Source: Nocardia asteroides
GTDB lineage: Bacteria > Actinomycetota > Actinomycetes > Mycobacteriales > Mycobacteriaceae
Reading direction: 5' to 3'
Assembly: GCA_019930625.1 (NCBI GenBank)
Contig: CP082844.1
Location: 744,001-808,000, forward strand
DNA: 64,000 bases
The position numbers and the translations under genes were made by a program. The notes beneath the pieces were generated by a model. The model had not been told where the DNA came from and did no database searches. It saw only the letters and a list, made by a program, of their open reading frames with translations. Positions 31,041-41,344 of this stretch are shown here, one piece after another; within the stretch, counting starts at the first letter, position 1; the number at the start of each line of letters is the position of its first letter.

Positions 31041-32696
31041 GTGAGCACCACTCTGCATGCCCGCGGCCTGTCGGCCGGTCACGGCGAGCGCACGCTGTTC
31101 GCCGACCTCGATCTGACCCTCGCGCCGGGCGACGTGATCGGCCTGGTCGGCGTGAACGGCGCGGGTAAGTCGACGCTGCTGCGCATGCTCGCCGAGCGGC
31201 AGGCGCCGACGGGCAGCATCACGCTCAGTCCGCCGGACGCGACGGTCGGTTACCTGGCGCAGGAGGCGCAGCGTGTCGCGGGTGAGACCGTCTTCGATTT
31301 CCTCAGTCGCCGAACGGGAGTCACCGCGGCCCAGCGGACGATGGACGCCGCGGCCGAGCGACTCGCCGAAGGCGGGCCGGACGAGTACTCCCCCGCGCTG
31401 GATCGCTGGCTGGCTCTCGGCGGCGCCGACTTGGACCAGCGCGCCCACGAGGTGGCCGCCGACCTCGGCCTCGCCGACAGCCTGCCGAGCGGCCTGGACA
31501 CGCCGATGACCGGTTTGTCCGGTGGCCAGGCCGCACGCGCCGGGCTGGCCTCGGTCCTGCTGTCGCGCTTCGACATCCTGCTGCTGGACGAGCCGACCAA
31601 CGACCTGGACCTGGACGGCCTGGCCCGGCTGGAGCGGTTCGTCGCGGGCGTGCGGGTGCCGCTGATGGTGATCAGCCACGATCGGGAATTCCTGGCGCGC
31701 ACCGTGAATCGCATCGTGGAGCTGGACCTCGCCCAGCAACAGGTAGGGCAGTACGACGGCGGTTACGAGTCGTATCTGATGGAGCGCGAGATCGCTCGGC
31801 AGCACGCGCGCGAGTCCTACGAGGAGTACGCCGACACCAGAGCGAGCCTGGAGGCCCGCGCGCAGATGCAGCGCAACTGGCTCGAGCACGGCGTCCGCAA
31901 CGCACGCCGTAAGGCGCGTGATCCCAGGAAGTTGGATTCGGACAAGGCAGGCCGCAAGATGCGGGCCGAATCGACCGAGAAGCAAGCCGCCAAAGCCAGG
32001 CAGACCCAGCGCCGCATCGAACGATTAGAGGCAGTGGAGGAGCCGCGTAAGGAGTGGGAGCTGCGCATGAGCATCGCCACGGCCCCGCGCAGCGGCTCGG
32101 TGGTGGCGACGCTGTCCCGGGCGAGGGTCACCCGCGGCGACTTCACGCTGGGACCGATCACCACCCAGGTCGACTGGGCGGACCGCATCGTACTCACCGG
32201 GGCGAACGGCTCCGGGAAGTCCACCTTGCTGGCGTTGTTGCTGGGTAAGCTCCGGCCGGACAGCGGGACCGCGAGCCTGGGCTCCGGTGTGGAGATCGGG
32301 GAGGTGGACCAGGCACGCGAACTTTTCCGCGGAACCGCCGCCTTGGCCGACACATTCGGGGCCGCGGTACCCGACCTGCCGGAGGCGGAAGTGCGGACAC
32401 TGCTGGCCAAATTCGGTCTGCGCGGCCCGCACGTGCTGCGGCCGTGCGACACCCTCTCCCCCGGTGAACGCACCCGCGCCGCCCTCGCACTGCTCCAAGC
32501 CCGCGGGGTGAACCTGCTCGTGCTGGACGAGCCGACCAACCACTTGGACCTCGTCGCCATCGAACAGCTGGAGCAGGCCGTCGAATCGTTCACCGGCACA
32601 CTCTTGCTCGTCACCCACGACCGCCGCATGCTCGACACCGTCCGCGCGACCCGTCGCTGGCACATAGCTGCCGGCGTACTCACCGAGACGCACTGA
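31041..32696 (+). CDS. ABC-F family ATPase
   Basis: 551 residues with two ATP-binding cassettes and no membrane domain. Cassette 1 has Walker A GVNGAGKST, signature LSGGQAARA and Walker B LLLDEPTNDLDLDG. Cassette 2 has GANGSGKST, LSPGERTRA and LVLDEPTNHLDL. A charged, helical linker (about residues 245-335) separates them. ABC-F proteins act on the ribosome as translation factors or antibiotic-protection proteins; the linker is the part that decides which. GTG at 31041 is where homology begins. It is convergent with glmM. Confidence 0.92.
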   Translation: MSTTLHARGLSAGHGERTLFADLDLTLAPGDVIGLVGVNGAGKSTLLRMLAERQAPTGSITLSPPDATVGYLAQEAQRVAGETVFDFLSRRTGVTAAQRTMDAAAERLAEGGPDEYSPALDRWLALGGADLDQRAHEVAADLGLADSLPSGLDTPMTGLSGGQAARAGLASVLLSRFDILLLDEPTNDLDLDGLARLERFVAGVRVPLMVISHDREFLARTVNRIVELDLAQQQVGQYDGGYESYLMEREIARQHARESYEEYADTRASLEARAQMQRNWLEHGVRNARRKARDPRKLDSDKAGRKMRAESTEKQAAKARQTQRRIERLEAVEEPRKEWELRMSIATAPRSGSVVATLSRARVTRGDFTLGPITTQVDWADRIVLTGANGSGKSTLLALLLGKLRPDSGTASLGSGVEIGEVDQARELFRGTAALADTFGAAVPDLPEAEVRTLLAKFGLRGPHVLRPCDTLSPGERTRAALALLQARGVNLLVLDEPTNHLDLVAIEQLEQAVESFTGTLLLVTHDRRMLDTVRATRRWHIAAGVLTETH

Positions 32697-32786
32697 CACC
32701 CGGCGCGCGTATCCTGCCCAGCGCACCGCAATTCCCGTTTCGAGCGAAGCGAGACCGCACACCCAGCGCCGAAGGCGCCGGCGAAA

Positions 32787-34163
32787 TCACACAGCCGCTA
32801 CCCGTTTGGCGAGATCGTCCGCCAGCTGCCGCGCCTGCGCCGGATCGGTGGCCTCCACCATCACCCGCACCAGTTCCTCGGTGCCGCTGGGCCGCAGCAA
32901 TACTCGTCCGGAGTCGCCGAGCGTCCGCTCCGCCTCCAGCACCGCTTCCCGCACCTCCGGTGCGCGCGCGACCACGGCTTTGTCGCTGACCGGCACGTTC
33001 ACCAGGATCTGCGGCACGGTTTGCAGCACACTCGCCAGGTCGGCCAGAGTGCGCCGGGACTGCGCCATCCGGGCCATCAGGCGCAGGCCGGTCAGGATGC
33101 CGTCACCGGTGGTGCCGTGGCGGGGGAACACCACATGCCCCGACTGCTCGCCACCCAGCGTGTAGCCGCCGCGCCGCAACTCCTCGAGCACGTAACGGTC
33201 GCCGACCGCGGTGGTGCGCAGAGTGATTCCGGCCGCGCGCATGGCGATGTGCAGACCGAGGTTGCTCATCACGGTGGCGACCAGGGTGTTTTCGGCCAGC
33301 TCGCCCGCCTCGTGCATGGCCAGCGCCAGGATGGCCAGAATCGCGTCACCGTCGACCACGTTGCCGTAGGCGTCGACGGCCAGGCAGCGGTCGGCGTCGC
33401 CGTCATGCGCCAGGCCCAGGTCTGCCCCGTGCTCCACTACCGCGGCCCGCACCTGGTCGAGATGGGTCGAGCCGCAGCCGTCGTTGATGTTCAGCCCGTC
33501 GGGTTCGGCGTTGATGGCGATCACTGTCGCTCCCGCCTCGCGATACGCGGCGGGCCCCACCTCGGCGGCGGCGCCGTGCGCGCAGTCGACCACGACGGTC
33601 AGCCCGGACAGGTCCTGGCCGGTGGCCTCCACCAGGTGCTCCACGTAACGCTCGTGGGTGCCCGCGAGGCTGTACTGGTCCGGGATGACCAGCCCGTGAT
33701 CCCGCGCGCCCGCCGCGCTGCGCACCCGTCCGATACCGGCGCCGGTCGGGCGGAACGGCGTGTCCGCGGCGACGAGCGCCTCGATCCGGTCCTCGATCGC
33801 GTCGTCGAGTTTGTGCCCGCCCGCGGCGAAGATCTTGATGCCGTTGTCCGGCATGGGGTTGTGCGAGGCGGAGATCATCACGCCGAGACAGGCATCGTAC
33901 AGACCGGTGAGGTAGGCGACGGCCGGCGTCGGCAGCACTCCCACCGAGAGCACGTCCACGCCCGCCGCGGTCAGGCCGGCGGTCACCGCGGCCTCGAGCA
34001 TCTCTCCGCTGGCCCGGGGATCGCGGCCGACCACCGCGAGCGCACGCTTCTTGCCCCGGCTCAGGATCTGCGCGGCCGCTCCGGAAACGCGCAGCGCGAA
34101 CTCCGGACTCAGCGACTCGTTGGCAAGCCCGCGGACTCCGTCGGTGCCGAACAACCGTCCCAT
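32787..34163 (-). CDS. glmM: Phosphoglucosamine mutase
   Basis: 458 residues. It converts glucosamine-6-phosphate to glucosamine-1-phosphate, the step after GlmS. The phosphoserine is S100 in [14 protein letters not shown], the metal loop is DGDADRC, and the sugar-binding GGEQSGHV and phosphate loop [15 protein letters not shown] are all present. ATG at 34163 gives the family N-terminus [12 protein letters not shown]. It lies downstream of rplM-rpsI in the same orientation, as in M. tuberculosis (Rv3441c-Rv3443c). Confidence 0.97.
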   Translation of the reverse strand: MGRLFGTDGVRGLANESLSPEFALRVSGAAAQILSRGKKRALAVVGRDPRASGEMLEAAVTAGLTAAGVDVLSVGVLPTPAVAYLTGLYDACLGVMISASHNPMPDNGIKIFAAGGHKLDDAIEDRIEALVAADTPFRPTGAGIGRVRSAAGARDHGLVIPDQYSLAGTHERYVEHLVEATGQDLSGLTVVVDCAHGAAAEVGPAAYREAGATVIAINAEPDGLNINDGCGSTHLDQVRAAVVEHGADLGLAHDGDADRCLAVDAYGNVVDGDAILAILALAMHEAGELAENTLVATVMSNLGLHIAMRAAGITLRTTAVGDRYVLEELRRGGYTLGGEQSGHVVFPRHGTTGDGILTGLRLMARMAQSRRTLADLASVLQTVPQILVNVPVSDKAVVARAPEVREAVLEAERTLGDSGRVLLRPSGTEELVRVMVEATDPAQARQLADDLAKRVAAV

Positions 34164-34379
34164 ACCTCGCCCCTCATTGGTGATCCGTGACGTGAGCGTC
34201 GGCCCTGGGAGGCACCGGACTGTGCACCATGCAAGCCCCACGCACGCCACATCTTCATACAGCGCGAGAGCAGGCGACCAGCTGTTCGCTGGAAGCCTGC
34301 TCTCGTACAGCTGCCGCGTCGACCGTACCGCCTCCGGCACCGCGAGGGCGCCGGATGCGGAGGGCCGACGATGCCGAAA

Positions 34380-34898
34380 TCAGCGCTTCGAGTACTGCGG
34401 CGCCTTGCGCGCCTTCTTCAGACCGTACTTCTTACGCTCGGTGGCACGCGGGTCACGAGTCAGGAAGCCGGCCCGCTTGAGGGCGGGACGATCGTCCGGG
34501 GTGACCTCGATCAGCGCGCGGGCGATGGCCAGCCGCAGGGCGCCTGCCTGGCCGGACGGGCCGCCGCCGACCAGGCGGGCGTGCACGTCGAAGTTCTCGG
34601 TGCGCTCGACGGTCACCAGCGGCGACTTGACCAGCTGCTGGTGCACCTTGTTCGGGAAGTAGTCCTCGATGGTGCGGCCGTTGAGCACGAAGTTGCCGGA
34701 GCCGGGCAGCAGGCGCACGCGCACGACGGCCTCCTTGCGGCGGCCGACGGTCTGCACCGGGCGGTCGATCACGACCGGAGCGTAGGTCTCGGAAGAGTCC
34801 GAAGCCTCGGAGTCCTCGTAACCCGCACCGTCCTCGACGGGCTCGGCAGCGTCGAATTCCTCGACGAAGTCCTCGTTGAATTCCTCGGGAGCGGTCAC
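34380..34898 (-). CDS. rpsI: 30S ribosomal protein S9
   Basis: 172 residues, longer than the 130-151 typical of the family because of an acidic N-terminal extension (about residues 1-45). The S9 core is clear: [17 protein letters not shown] and the C-terminal [17 protein letters not shown] that reaches the ribosomal P site. GTG at 34898 overlaps the rplM stop by four bases, giving coupled translation. Confidence 0.97.
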   Translation of the reverse strand: MTAPEEFNEDFVEEFDAAEPVEDGAGYEDSEASDSSETYAPVVIDRPVQTVGRRKEAVVRVRLLPGSGNFVLNGRTIEDYFPNKVHQQLVKSPLVTVERTENFDVHARLVGGGPSGQAGALRLAIARALIEVTPDDRPALKRAGFLTRDPRATERKKYGLKKARKAPQYSKR

Positions 34899-35338
34899 TG
34901 GGCCACCTGCTTGATCTCGAACGGAATGGGCTGCTGGGCGGCGTGCGGGTGCGTGGGGCCCGCGTAGACCTTCAGCTTGCCCGCGATGGCGTTACCGAGC
35001 TTGTTCTTCGGGATCATGCCCTTGACGGCCTTCTCCACGAGCCGATCGGGACGGGTCTCCAACACCTGACCGACGGTCCGCGACTTGAGGCCGCCCGGGT
35101 GCCCGGAGTGGTGGTGGATCAGCTTGTCCTGCCGCTTGTTGCCGCTGATGGCGACTTTGTCGGCATTGATGATGATGACGAAATCGCCACCATCGACGTG
35201 CGGGGCGTAGGTCGGCTTCGTCTTGCCACGCAGCAGATTCGCTGCCTGGACGGCGAGACGGCCGAGCACTACGTCAGTGGCGTCGATGACGTACCACTTA
35301 CGGGTCACGTCACCCGCCTTGGGGCTGTACGTAGGCAC
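34895..35338 (-). CDS. rplM: 50S ribosomal protein L13
   Basis: 147 residues, exactly the mycobacterial length: [35 protein letters not shown], and the C-terminal [17 protein letters not shown]. The start is the GTG at 35338. It is the first gene of rplM-rpsI, preceded by a 176-bp gap that should hold the ribosomal promoter. Confidence 0.97.
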   Translation of the reverse strand: MPTYSPKAGDVTRKWYVIDATDVVLGRLAVQAANLLRGKTKPTYAPHVDGGDFVIIINADKVAISGNKRQDKLIHHHSGHPGGLKSRTVGQVLETRPDRLVEKAVKGMIPKNKLGNAIAGKLKVYAGPTHPHAAQQPIPFEIKQVAQ

Positions 35339-35514
35339 AGTGCTTCCCTGTCTGTCGTCGGTGTTGCCAGCCGAGCGTGCGGTCGAGAATGTTCCCGGCG
35401 GCCGGTGGAGACCCGGGGCTCGGTGGACGCTCGGGCGATCCACCAGGGATCGACCGGACGTTCCACACGCCAACGAGCCACGATACCAGTGGGGTATCGC
35501 GGGAAGAAATCGCG

Positions 35515-37197
35515 TCAGATTTCGATCGGCGGACCGAAGTCCATGGCTCCGGGCGGGCCGGGGACCAGGTAACGCAGGGTGTCGACGTCCGGCCGCCCGC
35601 ACTCGGCGACGCTTTCGTGGACTTCGGGCCCGTTCCCCCGCGCTGTGGTGACTCCCGGTCTGGGCTTGGTGATCGCGTAGGGGACGCTCGGACACGCGAC
35701 CGGCTCGGCCGCACCGTCGGCGGCCATCTCCTCCGCGACCACCGATCCCGTGTCCCCCACGACCTGCCGCGCGGTCAGCTCGACCCGATCGCCTCCGGAC
35801 TGAAGCGCGACCACGGCCAGTGCCACTGCCCCGGCGACGGTGTTCGCTCCGAACAAATTGCCCTTCATCTTGTTCCAGAGCTTGCCCTTGCGGTGCCGAT
35901 CGTCCGCATCGGACTCCGGGTCCTGCCAGGCGCCCTGGCGCTGTCCGCCATGTAACGGCTCCGGTGCGCCCGAGTAGGGCGGCTGCGGGCCCAGCGGCGG
36001 CACCGGCCCACCGGGCAGCGGCCCCGACGGCGGGCCCGCGAGGTCGCTCTGCGGACGCCCGGTCTGCTGCTCGTCGGGCGCGCTCGGCGGCCGGGTGAAG
36101 CGACTGCCCAGCTCGGCGAGGTTCGGCGGGAGACCCCGCGGCGCGTCGTCGCGTCCGATCCTGGTCGTCGCCTCGTCGTGCTGGGTCGGGTATCCCGGCC
36201 CGTACTGGACGCCGGGCACCGGCCCGGTCGATCGCTGTCCGGCGTCCGCGGGTTGCGGCGGCGGCCCGGGGTACTCGGCTCGGGGCCGCGCGTCCACCGG
36301 GCGCTGCGGGACAGGCTCGGCATGCCTGCCTGCCTGCTCGGGCTCCTCGGCTTCGGTGTCGCTGACCAGCAGGTGCGCCGCGCCGAGCACGAGCGCGTGC
36401 ATCGGATGGTCGGCCACGTGCAGCCGGTGGCCGAGATGGTTCTGGAAAGCCAGGCGCAACGCGTCGTTGAAGCGCACGTTGCCCGACAGCAGGACCGTCG
36501 AGGTGTCCGCGCCGATCGAACGCGCCGCGGCCATCACCTCGATCACCACGTCGTCCGCCGACCTGGCATCGCGCATGGCCTCCGCGTCGACCGGAACGTC
36601 GACCGACTCGGTGGGCTGCTCGTCGTCGCCGTGCACCGCGACCACCAGCATGCTGCGGCCGTCGGAGTACACGCCCGTCGCGCCGATGCCGTGCGGCATG
36701 GAGCGGTCCGGCGGGTGCACCAGTCCGAGCGCTCGGACGTAGCCGGACAGCGCGACGCTCTCCGGCAGCGGCTCCACCATCACGTCGAGCTGTTCCACCA
36801 TCGAGGCGTATACCTCGACCTTCTCCTCCGGCCAGTGGTCCGGGAAGGGCAGCGCCACCAGGTCCGGTTTGCCGCGCAAGTGTTTGCCGATCTCCGCGAG
36901 CGGGTTGTACATGCGCGCGCGGAAGACCAGCTCCGCGGGCCACGTCGCGCCCGCGACCACGATCTGCGGATGTCCGAGGATGTCGCGCACGTCGGCGATC
37001 GCCATTCCGAGATCCGGCCTGTTGCGTTCCACGCCCGCCGTATGCAACCGGCCCGACGAATCCGCCAGCAGATAGGCCGGCGGCGTCCACATACCCTCCA
37101 CCTGCACCGGGCGGATGGGGATGCCACCGCCACCGGCCGCCACAGACACCACATCCCAGCCGAGATGCACTGCCCCTACTCGCACCGTCACAGGCAT
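35515..37197 (-). CDS. Actin/Hsp70-like membrane protein, type VII secretion-associated type
   Basis: 560 residues. The N-terminal ~265 residues look like a diverged actin/Hsp70 fold ([20 protein letters not shown] start, [20 protein letters not shown] in the adenosine-motif position). A proline-rich linker of about 150 residues follows, then one membrane helix near 445-465 ([15 protein letters not shown]) and a ~95-residue outer domain containing two Cys. Canonical nucleotide motifs are poor, so ATP binding is doubtful. The layout equals that of the type VII secretion-associated protein at 50863-52305. The ATG start is 37197. It lies downstream of the FHA-ABC gene in the same orientation. 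Confidence 0.75.
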   Translation of the reverse strand: MPVTVRVGAVHLGWDVVSVAAGGGGIPIRPVQVEGMWTPPAYLLADSSGRLHTAGVERNRPDLGMAIADVRDILGHPQIVVAGATWPAELVFRARMYNPLAEIGKHLRGKPDLVALPFPDHWPEEKVEVYASMVEQLDVMVEPLPESVALSGYVRALGLVHPPDRSMPHGIGATGVYSDGRSMLVVAVHGDDEQPTESVDVPVDAEAMRDARSADDVVIEVMAAARSIGADTSTVLLSGNVRFNDALRLAFQNHLGHRLHVADHPMHALVLGAAHLLVSDTEAEEPEQAGRHAEPVPQRPVDARPRAEYPGPPPQPADAGQRSTGPVPGVQYGPGYPTQHDEATTRIGRDDAPRGLPPNLAELGSRFTRPPSAPDEQQTGRPQSDLAGPPSGPLPGGPVPPLGPQPPYSGAPEPLHGGQRQGAWQDPESDADDRHRKGKLWNKMKGNLFGANTVAGAVALAVVALQSGGDRVELTARQVVGDTGSVVAEEMAADGAAEPVACPSVPYAITKPRPGVTTARGNGPEVHESVAECGRPDVDTLRYLVPGPPGAMDFGPPIEI

Positions 37198-37297
37198 AAG
37201 TGTGCCCGGTTCGCGGCCGAGATGCTCGTCGTTGCCCTCCCGCGCCGCTCGGAGCCGCTTTCGCGCACCGGGGCGCCCGCGAACGCTCGAAGCCGCG

Positions 37298-39790
37298 TCA
37301 CGCCGCCGACTTCTTCAGTCGCAAGCGGCGCCAGGTGAGGACCGCCAGTACCACGGTGATCAACAGCAGCACGCCCGCGTCCAGCGCCCAGATCTCCGGT
37401 TTGTGCTGCCAGAGAGTGTCGGGCTGCGCGTTCAGGAACAACTCACGGACGTTCACCGTCGACGCACCGGCCGCGTAGCCCCAGCGCGCCGGGAACAGCC
37501 AGGACACCTGCTCCAGCACGATGCGGCCGGTGACCGGGATCAGACCGCCCGCCATCACCAGCTGGCACATGATGGCCACCACCAGCAACGGCATCACCTG
37601 CTCGTTCGACTTCGCCAGCGACGAGAGCAACAGGCCGAGGACCACGCAGCAGATCGCGGTCAGCGCGATGTCGATGTACAGCTCCGCGCTGCCGGAGGCC
37701 AGCACCGCCCCCTCTCCAGGACGCTTCTTGCCCGCGAGCACGATGCCGACCAGCACCGCTGATTGCAGCAGCGCGGTCAGGCTGAACACGGCGATCTTCG
37801 CCATCAGGTACGCCGAAGGCAGCAGCCCGACAGCGCGTTCGCGGTGGAAGATGGTCCGTTCGCCGACCAGGTCGCGCACTGTGAGCGTGGAGCCCATGAA
37901 GCAGGCGCCCAGAATGAGCACCACCAGTAGCTGCTGCGTCTCACTGCCGCCCTCCGGCACGAATGTGCCGTCCGGCAGCGCTTTCAACGCGCCGCGTTGG
38001 AAACCGTTCTGCCCCGGCACCACCAGCGAGAGCGCACCGAGGATGAACGGCAGGATCACGAGGAACGTGAGATAACCGCGGTCGGCCAGGATCAGCCGGA
38101 TCTGACGGCGCGCCAGGGTCGAGAACTGCTTTCCGCGACTGGACTGCGGTGGACTGCCCGCGGACCCGTACGGCTGCGGAGGCGGCGGAGGCGGCGGTGC
38201 GAACGCCTGCCGGGAGCGATAGGCCGCGAACGCCTGATCCGGGTTGGCCGCGACGTTGGCGAAGATCTCCGCCCAGTCGCTGGTGCCGAGCGCCGCGCCG
38301 ACACCGGCCGGGTTGCCGCAGTAGGCGGTCTTGCCGCCGGGGGCCAGCAGCAGCACCTGGTCGCACATGTCCAGGTGCGCCACCGAGTGGGTCACCACGA
38401 TCACCACGCGGCCGGCGTCGGCCAGCTCGCGCAGCATCACCATGACCTGGCGGTCCAGTGCCGGATCGAGGCCGGAGGTCGGTTCGTCCAAGATCAGCAG
38501 CGACGGGCCGGTCAGCAACTCCAGCGCCACCGAAGCGCGTTTGCGCTGACCGCCGGAAAGGCGGTCGACCCTGGTGTCGGCGTGCTCGGTGAGCGAAAGC
38601 TCCTGCAATACACCGTCGATGACCTTCTGCCGGTCCTGCTTGCTGTTGTCCCGGGGCAGCCGCAGCTCGGCCGCGAAACCGAGCGCCTGGCGCACCGTGA
38701 GCTGGCGGTGCAGCACGTCGTCCTGCGGCACCATGCCGATGCGGGAACGCAGCGCCTCGTACTCGGCGTGCAGGTTGCGCCCCTCGAAGGTGACCACGCC
38801 GCCCGAGGGCCGGGTGGTGCCTGCGATCAGGCGCGACAGCGTCGACTTGCCCGCACCGGAGGGCCCGATCAGCGCGGTCAGCGTCCCGCGACTGGCCGAC
38901 ATGTTCACGTCGACGAGCAGTTGCTTGTTGCCCTCGACGGTGAAGCCGACCCCGTGCACCGCGAGGCCCTGCTCGGCGACCGGCTTCTGCCGGTGCACCA
39001 ATGTGCCCTGCTGGACGACGAAGTCGACGTTGCCGACGGTGATGATGTCCCGTTCGCGCAGCACCACCCGCTGCTGGCGGTGGCCGTTGACGAACGTGCC
39101 GTTGGCCGAACCGAGGTCCTCGATGGTGAGCCCCTCGGCGGAGGCGACCAGACGGGCGTGCTTGCGCGAGGCCAGCGGATCGTTGACGACGATCTGGTTG
39201 TCGGTGGTGCGGCCGATGCTCAGCCCGGTCTGCGGGATCCGGTCGGCGCGGGCGATGGGCGCCGTGGCGGCCCTGGCCCGGACCGGCGGCATGTTCGAGG
39301 TCTCGGCCCTGGTCGTCATGTTGACGTTCAGCGCGGGCGCGGGCGTGTCCTGCGGCGGGGAATAGTGCGGACGCTGGAACTGCTGCGCGGGTCGCCGGAC
39401 CGCCTGCGGCGGCGGACCGGGCTGCGCCTGGGGCGCCTGCTGCGGGGGTCGCACCGAAGGCCGGTGCGGTGGTTGCGGGCTCGCCGGCAGCAGATGCAAC
39501 AGCGGACCGCTGATGGCGTCACCGAGCCGGACCTGGGTTGGCCGGTCGATCGACACCGGCTGGGTCAGCCTGCGCGCGTCGACGAACACCCCGTTGGTGC
39601 TCCTGTTGTCGGTCAACACCCAGGCGCTGCCCTGCCATGCCAGCGTCGCGTGCACACGAGAAACGAGCGGGCTGTCGACGAACAGCGTCACCTCTGGCGC
39701 GCGGCCCATCGTGACCTGCTGGCTCGAATCGAATACTCGTTCGTTTCCATCATGGCGCACGGTGATGGTCTGCGCCCCCGGTGAAGACAT
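37298..39790 (-). CDS. FHA-domain ABC transporter, fused ATPase and permease (Rv1747-like)
   Basis: 830 residues. FHA domain 1 spans about 20-95 (MGRAPEV, SRVHATL, STNGVFV) and FHA 2 about 190-260 (SIGRTTDNQIVV, SRKHARL, SANGTFVNG), joined by a Pro/Gln-rich linker. The ABC domain has Walker A GPSGAGKS at 309-316, signature LSGGQ at 411-415 and Walker B LLILDEP at 431-437. Six membrane helices form the ABC-2 permease at the C-terminus. Rv1747 of M. tuberculosis has this layout; its linker threonines are phosphorylated by PknF and read by its own FHA domains. Linker T149-P150 is a candidate here. A PknF-like kinase lies 7 kb away. Likely an envelope glycolipid or polysaccharide exporter. Confidence 0.92.
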   Translation of the reverse strand: MSSPGAQTITVRHDGNERVFDSSQQVTMGRAPEVTLFVDSPLVSRVHATLAWQGSAWVLTDNRSTNGVFVDARRLTQPVSIDRPTQVRLGDAISGPLLHLLPASPQPPHRPSVRPPQQAPQAQPGPPPQAVRRPAQQFQRPHYSPPQDTPAPALNVNMTTRAETSNMPPVRARAATAPIARADRIPQTGLSIGRTTDNQIVVNDPLASRKHARLVASAEGLTIEDLGSANGTFVNGHRQQRVVLRERDIITVGNVDFVVQQGTLVHRQKPVAEQGLAVHGVGFTVEGNKQLLVDVNMSASRGTLTALIGPSGAGKSTLSRLIAGTTRPSGGVVTFEGRNLHAEYEALRSRIGMVPQDDVLHRQLTVRQALGFAAELRLPRDNSKQDRQKVIDGVLQELSLTEHADTRVDRLSGGQRKRASVALELLTGPSLLILDEPTSGLDPALDRQVMVMLRELADAGRVVIVVTHSVAHLDMCDQVLLLAPGGKTAYCGNPAGVGAALGTSDWAEIFANVAANPDQAFAAYRSRQAFAPPPPPPPQPYGSAGSPPQSSRGKQFSTLARRQIRLILADRGYLTFLVILPFILGALSLVVPGQNGFQRGALKALPDGTFVPEGGSETQQLLVVLILGACFMGSTLTVRDLVGERTIFHRERAVGLLPSAYLMAKIAVFSLTALLQSAVLVGIVLAGKKRPGEGAVLASGSAELYIDIALTAICCVVLGLLLSSLAKSNEQVMPLLVVAIMCQLVMAGGLIPVTGRIVLEQVSWLFPARWGYAAGASTVNVRELFLNAQPDTLWQHKPEIWALDAGVLLLITVVLAVLTWRRLRLKKSAA

Positions 39791-39893
39791 GCAGCGGATA
39801 CTATTCCATCACCCGGACATCGGCGGTGCCCCCGATGCGCCAATTGCCGCGATCCGGCGACGTGAACGCTGTACCGGTCGACGAGGGGGAACC

Positions 39894-41339
39894 TTGCCGA
39901 GAGTGGGAGCGACCTCGCTGGTCGCGGCGCTGCTGGGTGTTCTGATACTGGCAGGGGGCTGCACCCGAGTGGTCGACGGCCGCGCCGTATCCGTCTACGA
40001 CGATCCGTTCAAGGTCGCCGGACTGCCGACCACGAGCGGACCCAGCGGACCGCGCACCGGCGTCCCGGACAGCCCACTGACCGCGACGAATGGCGACGGC
40101 GGGGCCGTGGACACGCTGGCGCTAAACGCCGTCGACGACATCCAGACCTACTGGCGCGGCGAGTTCGGCAAGGAATTCCAAGGCGAGTTCAAGCCGGTGG
40201 AGAAGCTGCTGTCGTGGAGCGCGAAGGCTGGGCGCAGCGAGGCGGTCGAGTTCTGCAAGGAGACCACCTACCGCTTGGTGAACGCCGCCTACTGCCGCTT
40301 GGACAATTCCATCGGCTGGGATCGGTCGGTGCTGCTTCCCACCATGGAGGAGGCCTTCGGCAAGATGGCGGTGGTGATGGTGCTCGCGCACGAGTACGGG
40401 CACGCGGTGCAGACCATGGCCAAGATCGTCGGGCCGAAGGACCCGGTGATCGTCAAAGAGCAGCAGGCGGACTGCTTCGCGGGGGCGTTCATGCGGCACG
40501 TCGCCGAAGGCAAGGCCCGGCACTTCACGATCAACACCTCCGACGGCCTGAACTCGGTGCTCGCCGCCACCGTCGCCATCCGCGACTCCGACCCCGACGA
40601 CCCGGAGAGCGTGCACGGCTCGGCCTTCGAACGCGTCACCGCGGTGCAGATCGGTTTCACCGACGGCCCCAAGGGGTGCAAGGGCATCGACCAGGACGAG
40701 ATCGACCAGCGCCGCGCGAACCTGCCCCAGAGTTTCAGCGACGACCAAGGGCACGGTGAATTCCCGATCACCAAGGAAAGCCTGATCGAGCTCACCAAAG
40801 CGCTCGAGTTCATTCTGCCGGTCGATCACGAGCCGACCTACGACTACTCCCGAGCGAAGATCGAATGCCGCAACGGCGTGGTCACCGAACCGGTGTCGTA
40901 CTGCCCCGCGAAGAACACGATCGCCGCGGACATTCCCGGGCTCGCCGAGCGGGGTACCTCGAACTCCGGCGAGGACGACCCGCTGCCGCTCAAAGTGACC
41001 GGCGACTACAACGGCTACATCGTGTTCATCTCCCGATATACCCTGGCCGTCCAGCAGAGCCGCGGCCAGAGCCTGGTGGGCGCCAAGACCGGACTGCGCG
41101 CGGCTTGTCTGTCCGGAGTGGTCACCGGCAAGCTCGCCGAATCCGGCCGACCGGTGAGTCAGGGCGATATCAAGCTCGCCGCAGGCGACCTGGACGAGGC
41201 GGTATCGGGTCTGCTCACCGACGGCTTGGCCGCGAGCGACGCCCAAGGCAGGACCGTTCCCAGTGGTTTCTCCCGGGTCGAGGCCTTCCGCGCGGGCGTC
41301 CTGAACGGCGAGAGCATCTGCGCCGCACGCTATGCCTAG
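39894..41339 (+). CDS. Zinc metallopeptidase lipoprotein
   Basis: 481 residues. A lipoprotein signal ends LAGGC with C23 lipidated. The peptidase signature HEYGH has H166, E167 and H170, with the third ligand probably E189 in KEQQADCFAGAF, as in neutral zinc metallopeptidases of the YpfJ type. It should act on the outer face of the membrane; the substrate is unknown. TTG at 39894 is chosen because GAGGGGGAA lies six bases upstream and the signal peptide begins there. It is divergent from the FHA-ABC transporter (103 bp) and convergent with the FHA/zinc-ribbon gene. Confidence 0.85.
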   Translation: MPRVGATSLVAALLGVLILAGGCTRVVDGRAVSVYDDPFKVAGLPTTSGPSGPRTGVPDSPLTATNGDGGAVDTLALNAVDDIQTYWRGEFGKEFQGEFKPVEKLLSWSAKAGRSEAVEFCKETTYRLVNAAYCRLDNSIGWDRSVLLPTMEEAFGKMAVVMVLAHEYGHAVQTMAKIVGPKDPVIVKEQQADCFAGAFMRHVAEGKARHFTINTSDGLNSVLAATVAIRDSDPDDPESVHGSAFERVTAVQIGFTDGPKGCKGIDQDEIDQRRANLPQSFSDDQGHGEFPITKESLIELTKALEFILPVDHEPTYDYSRAKIECRNGVVTEPVSYCPAKNTIAADIPGLAERGTSNSGEDDPLPLKVTGDYNGYIVFISRYTLAVQQSRGQSLVGAKTGLRAACLSGVVTGKLAESGRPVSQGDIKLAAGDLDEAVSGLLTDGLAASDAQGRTVPSGFSRVEAFRAGVLNGESICAARYA

Positions 41340-41344
41340 CGCGC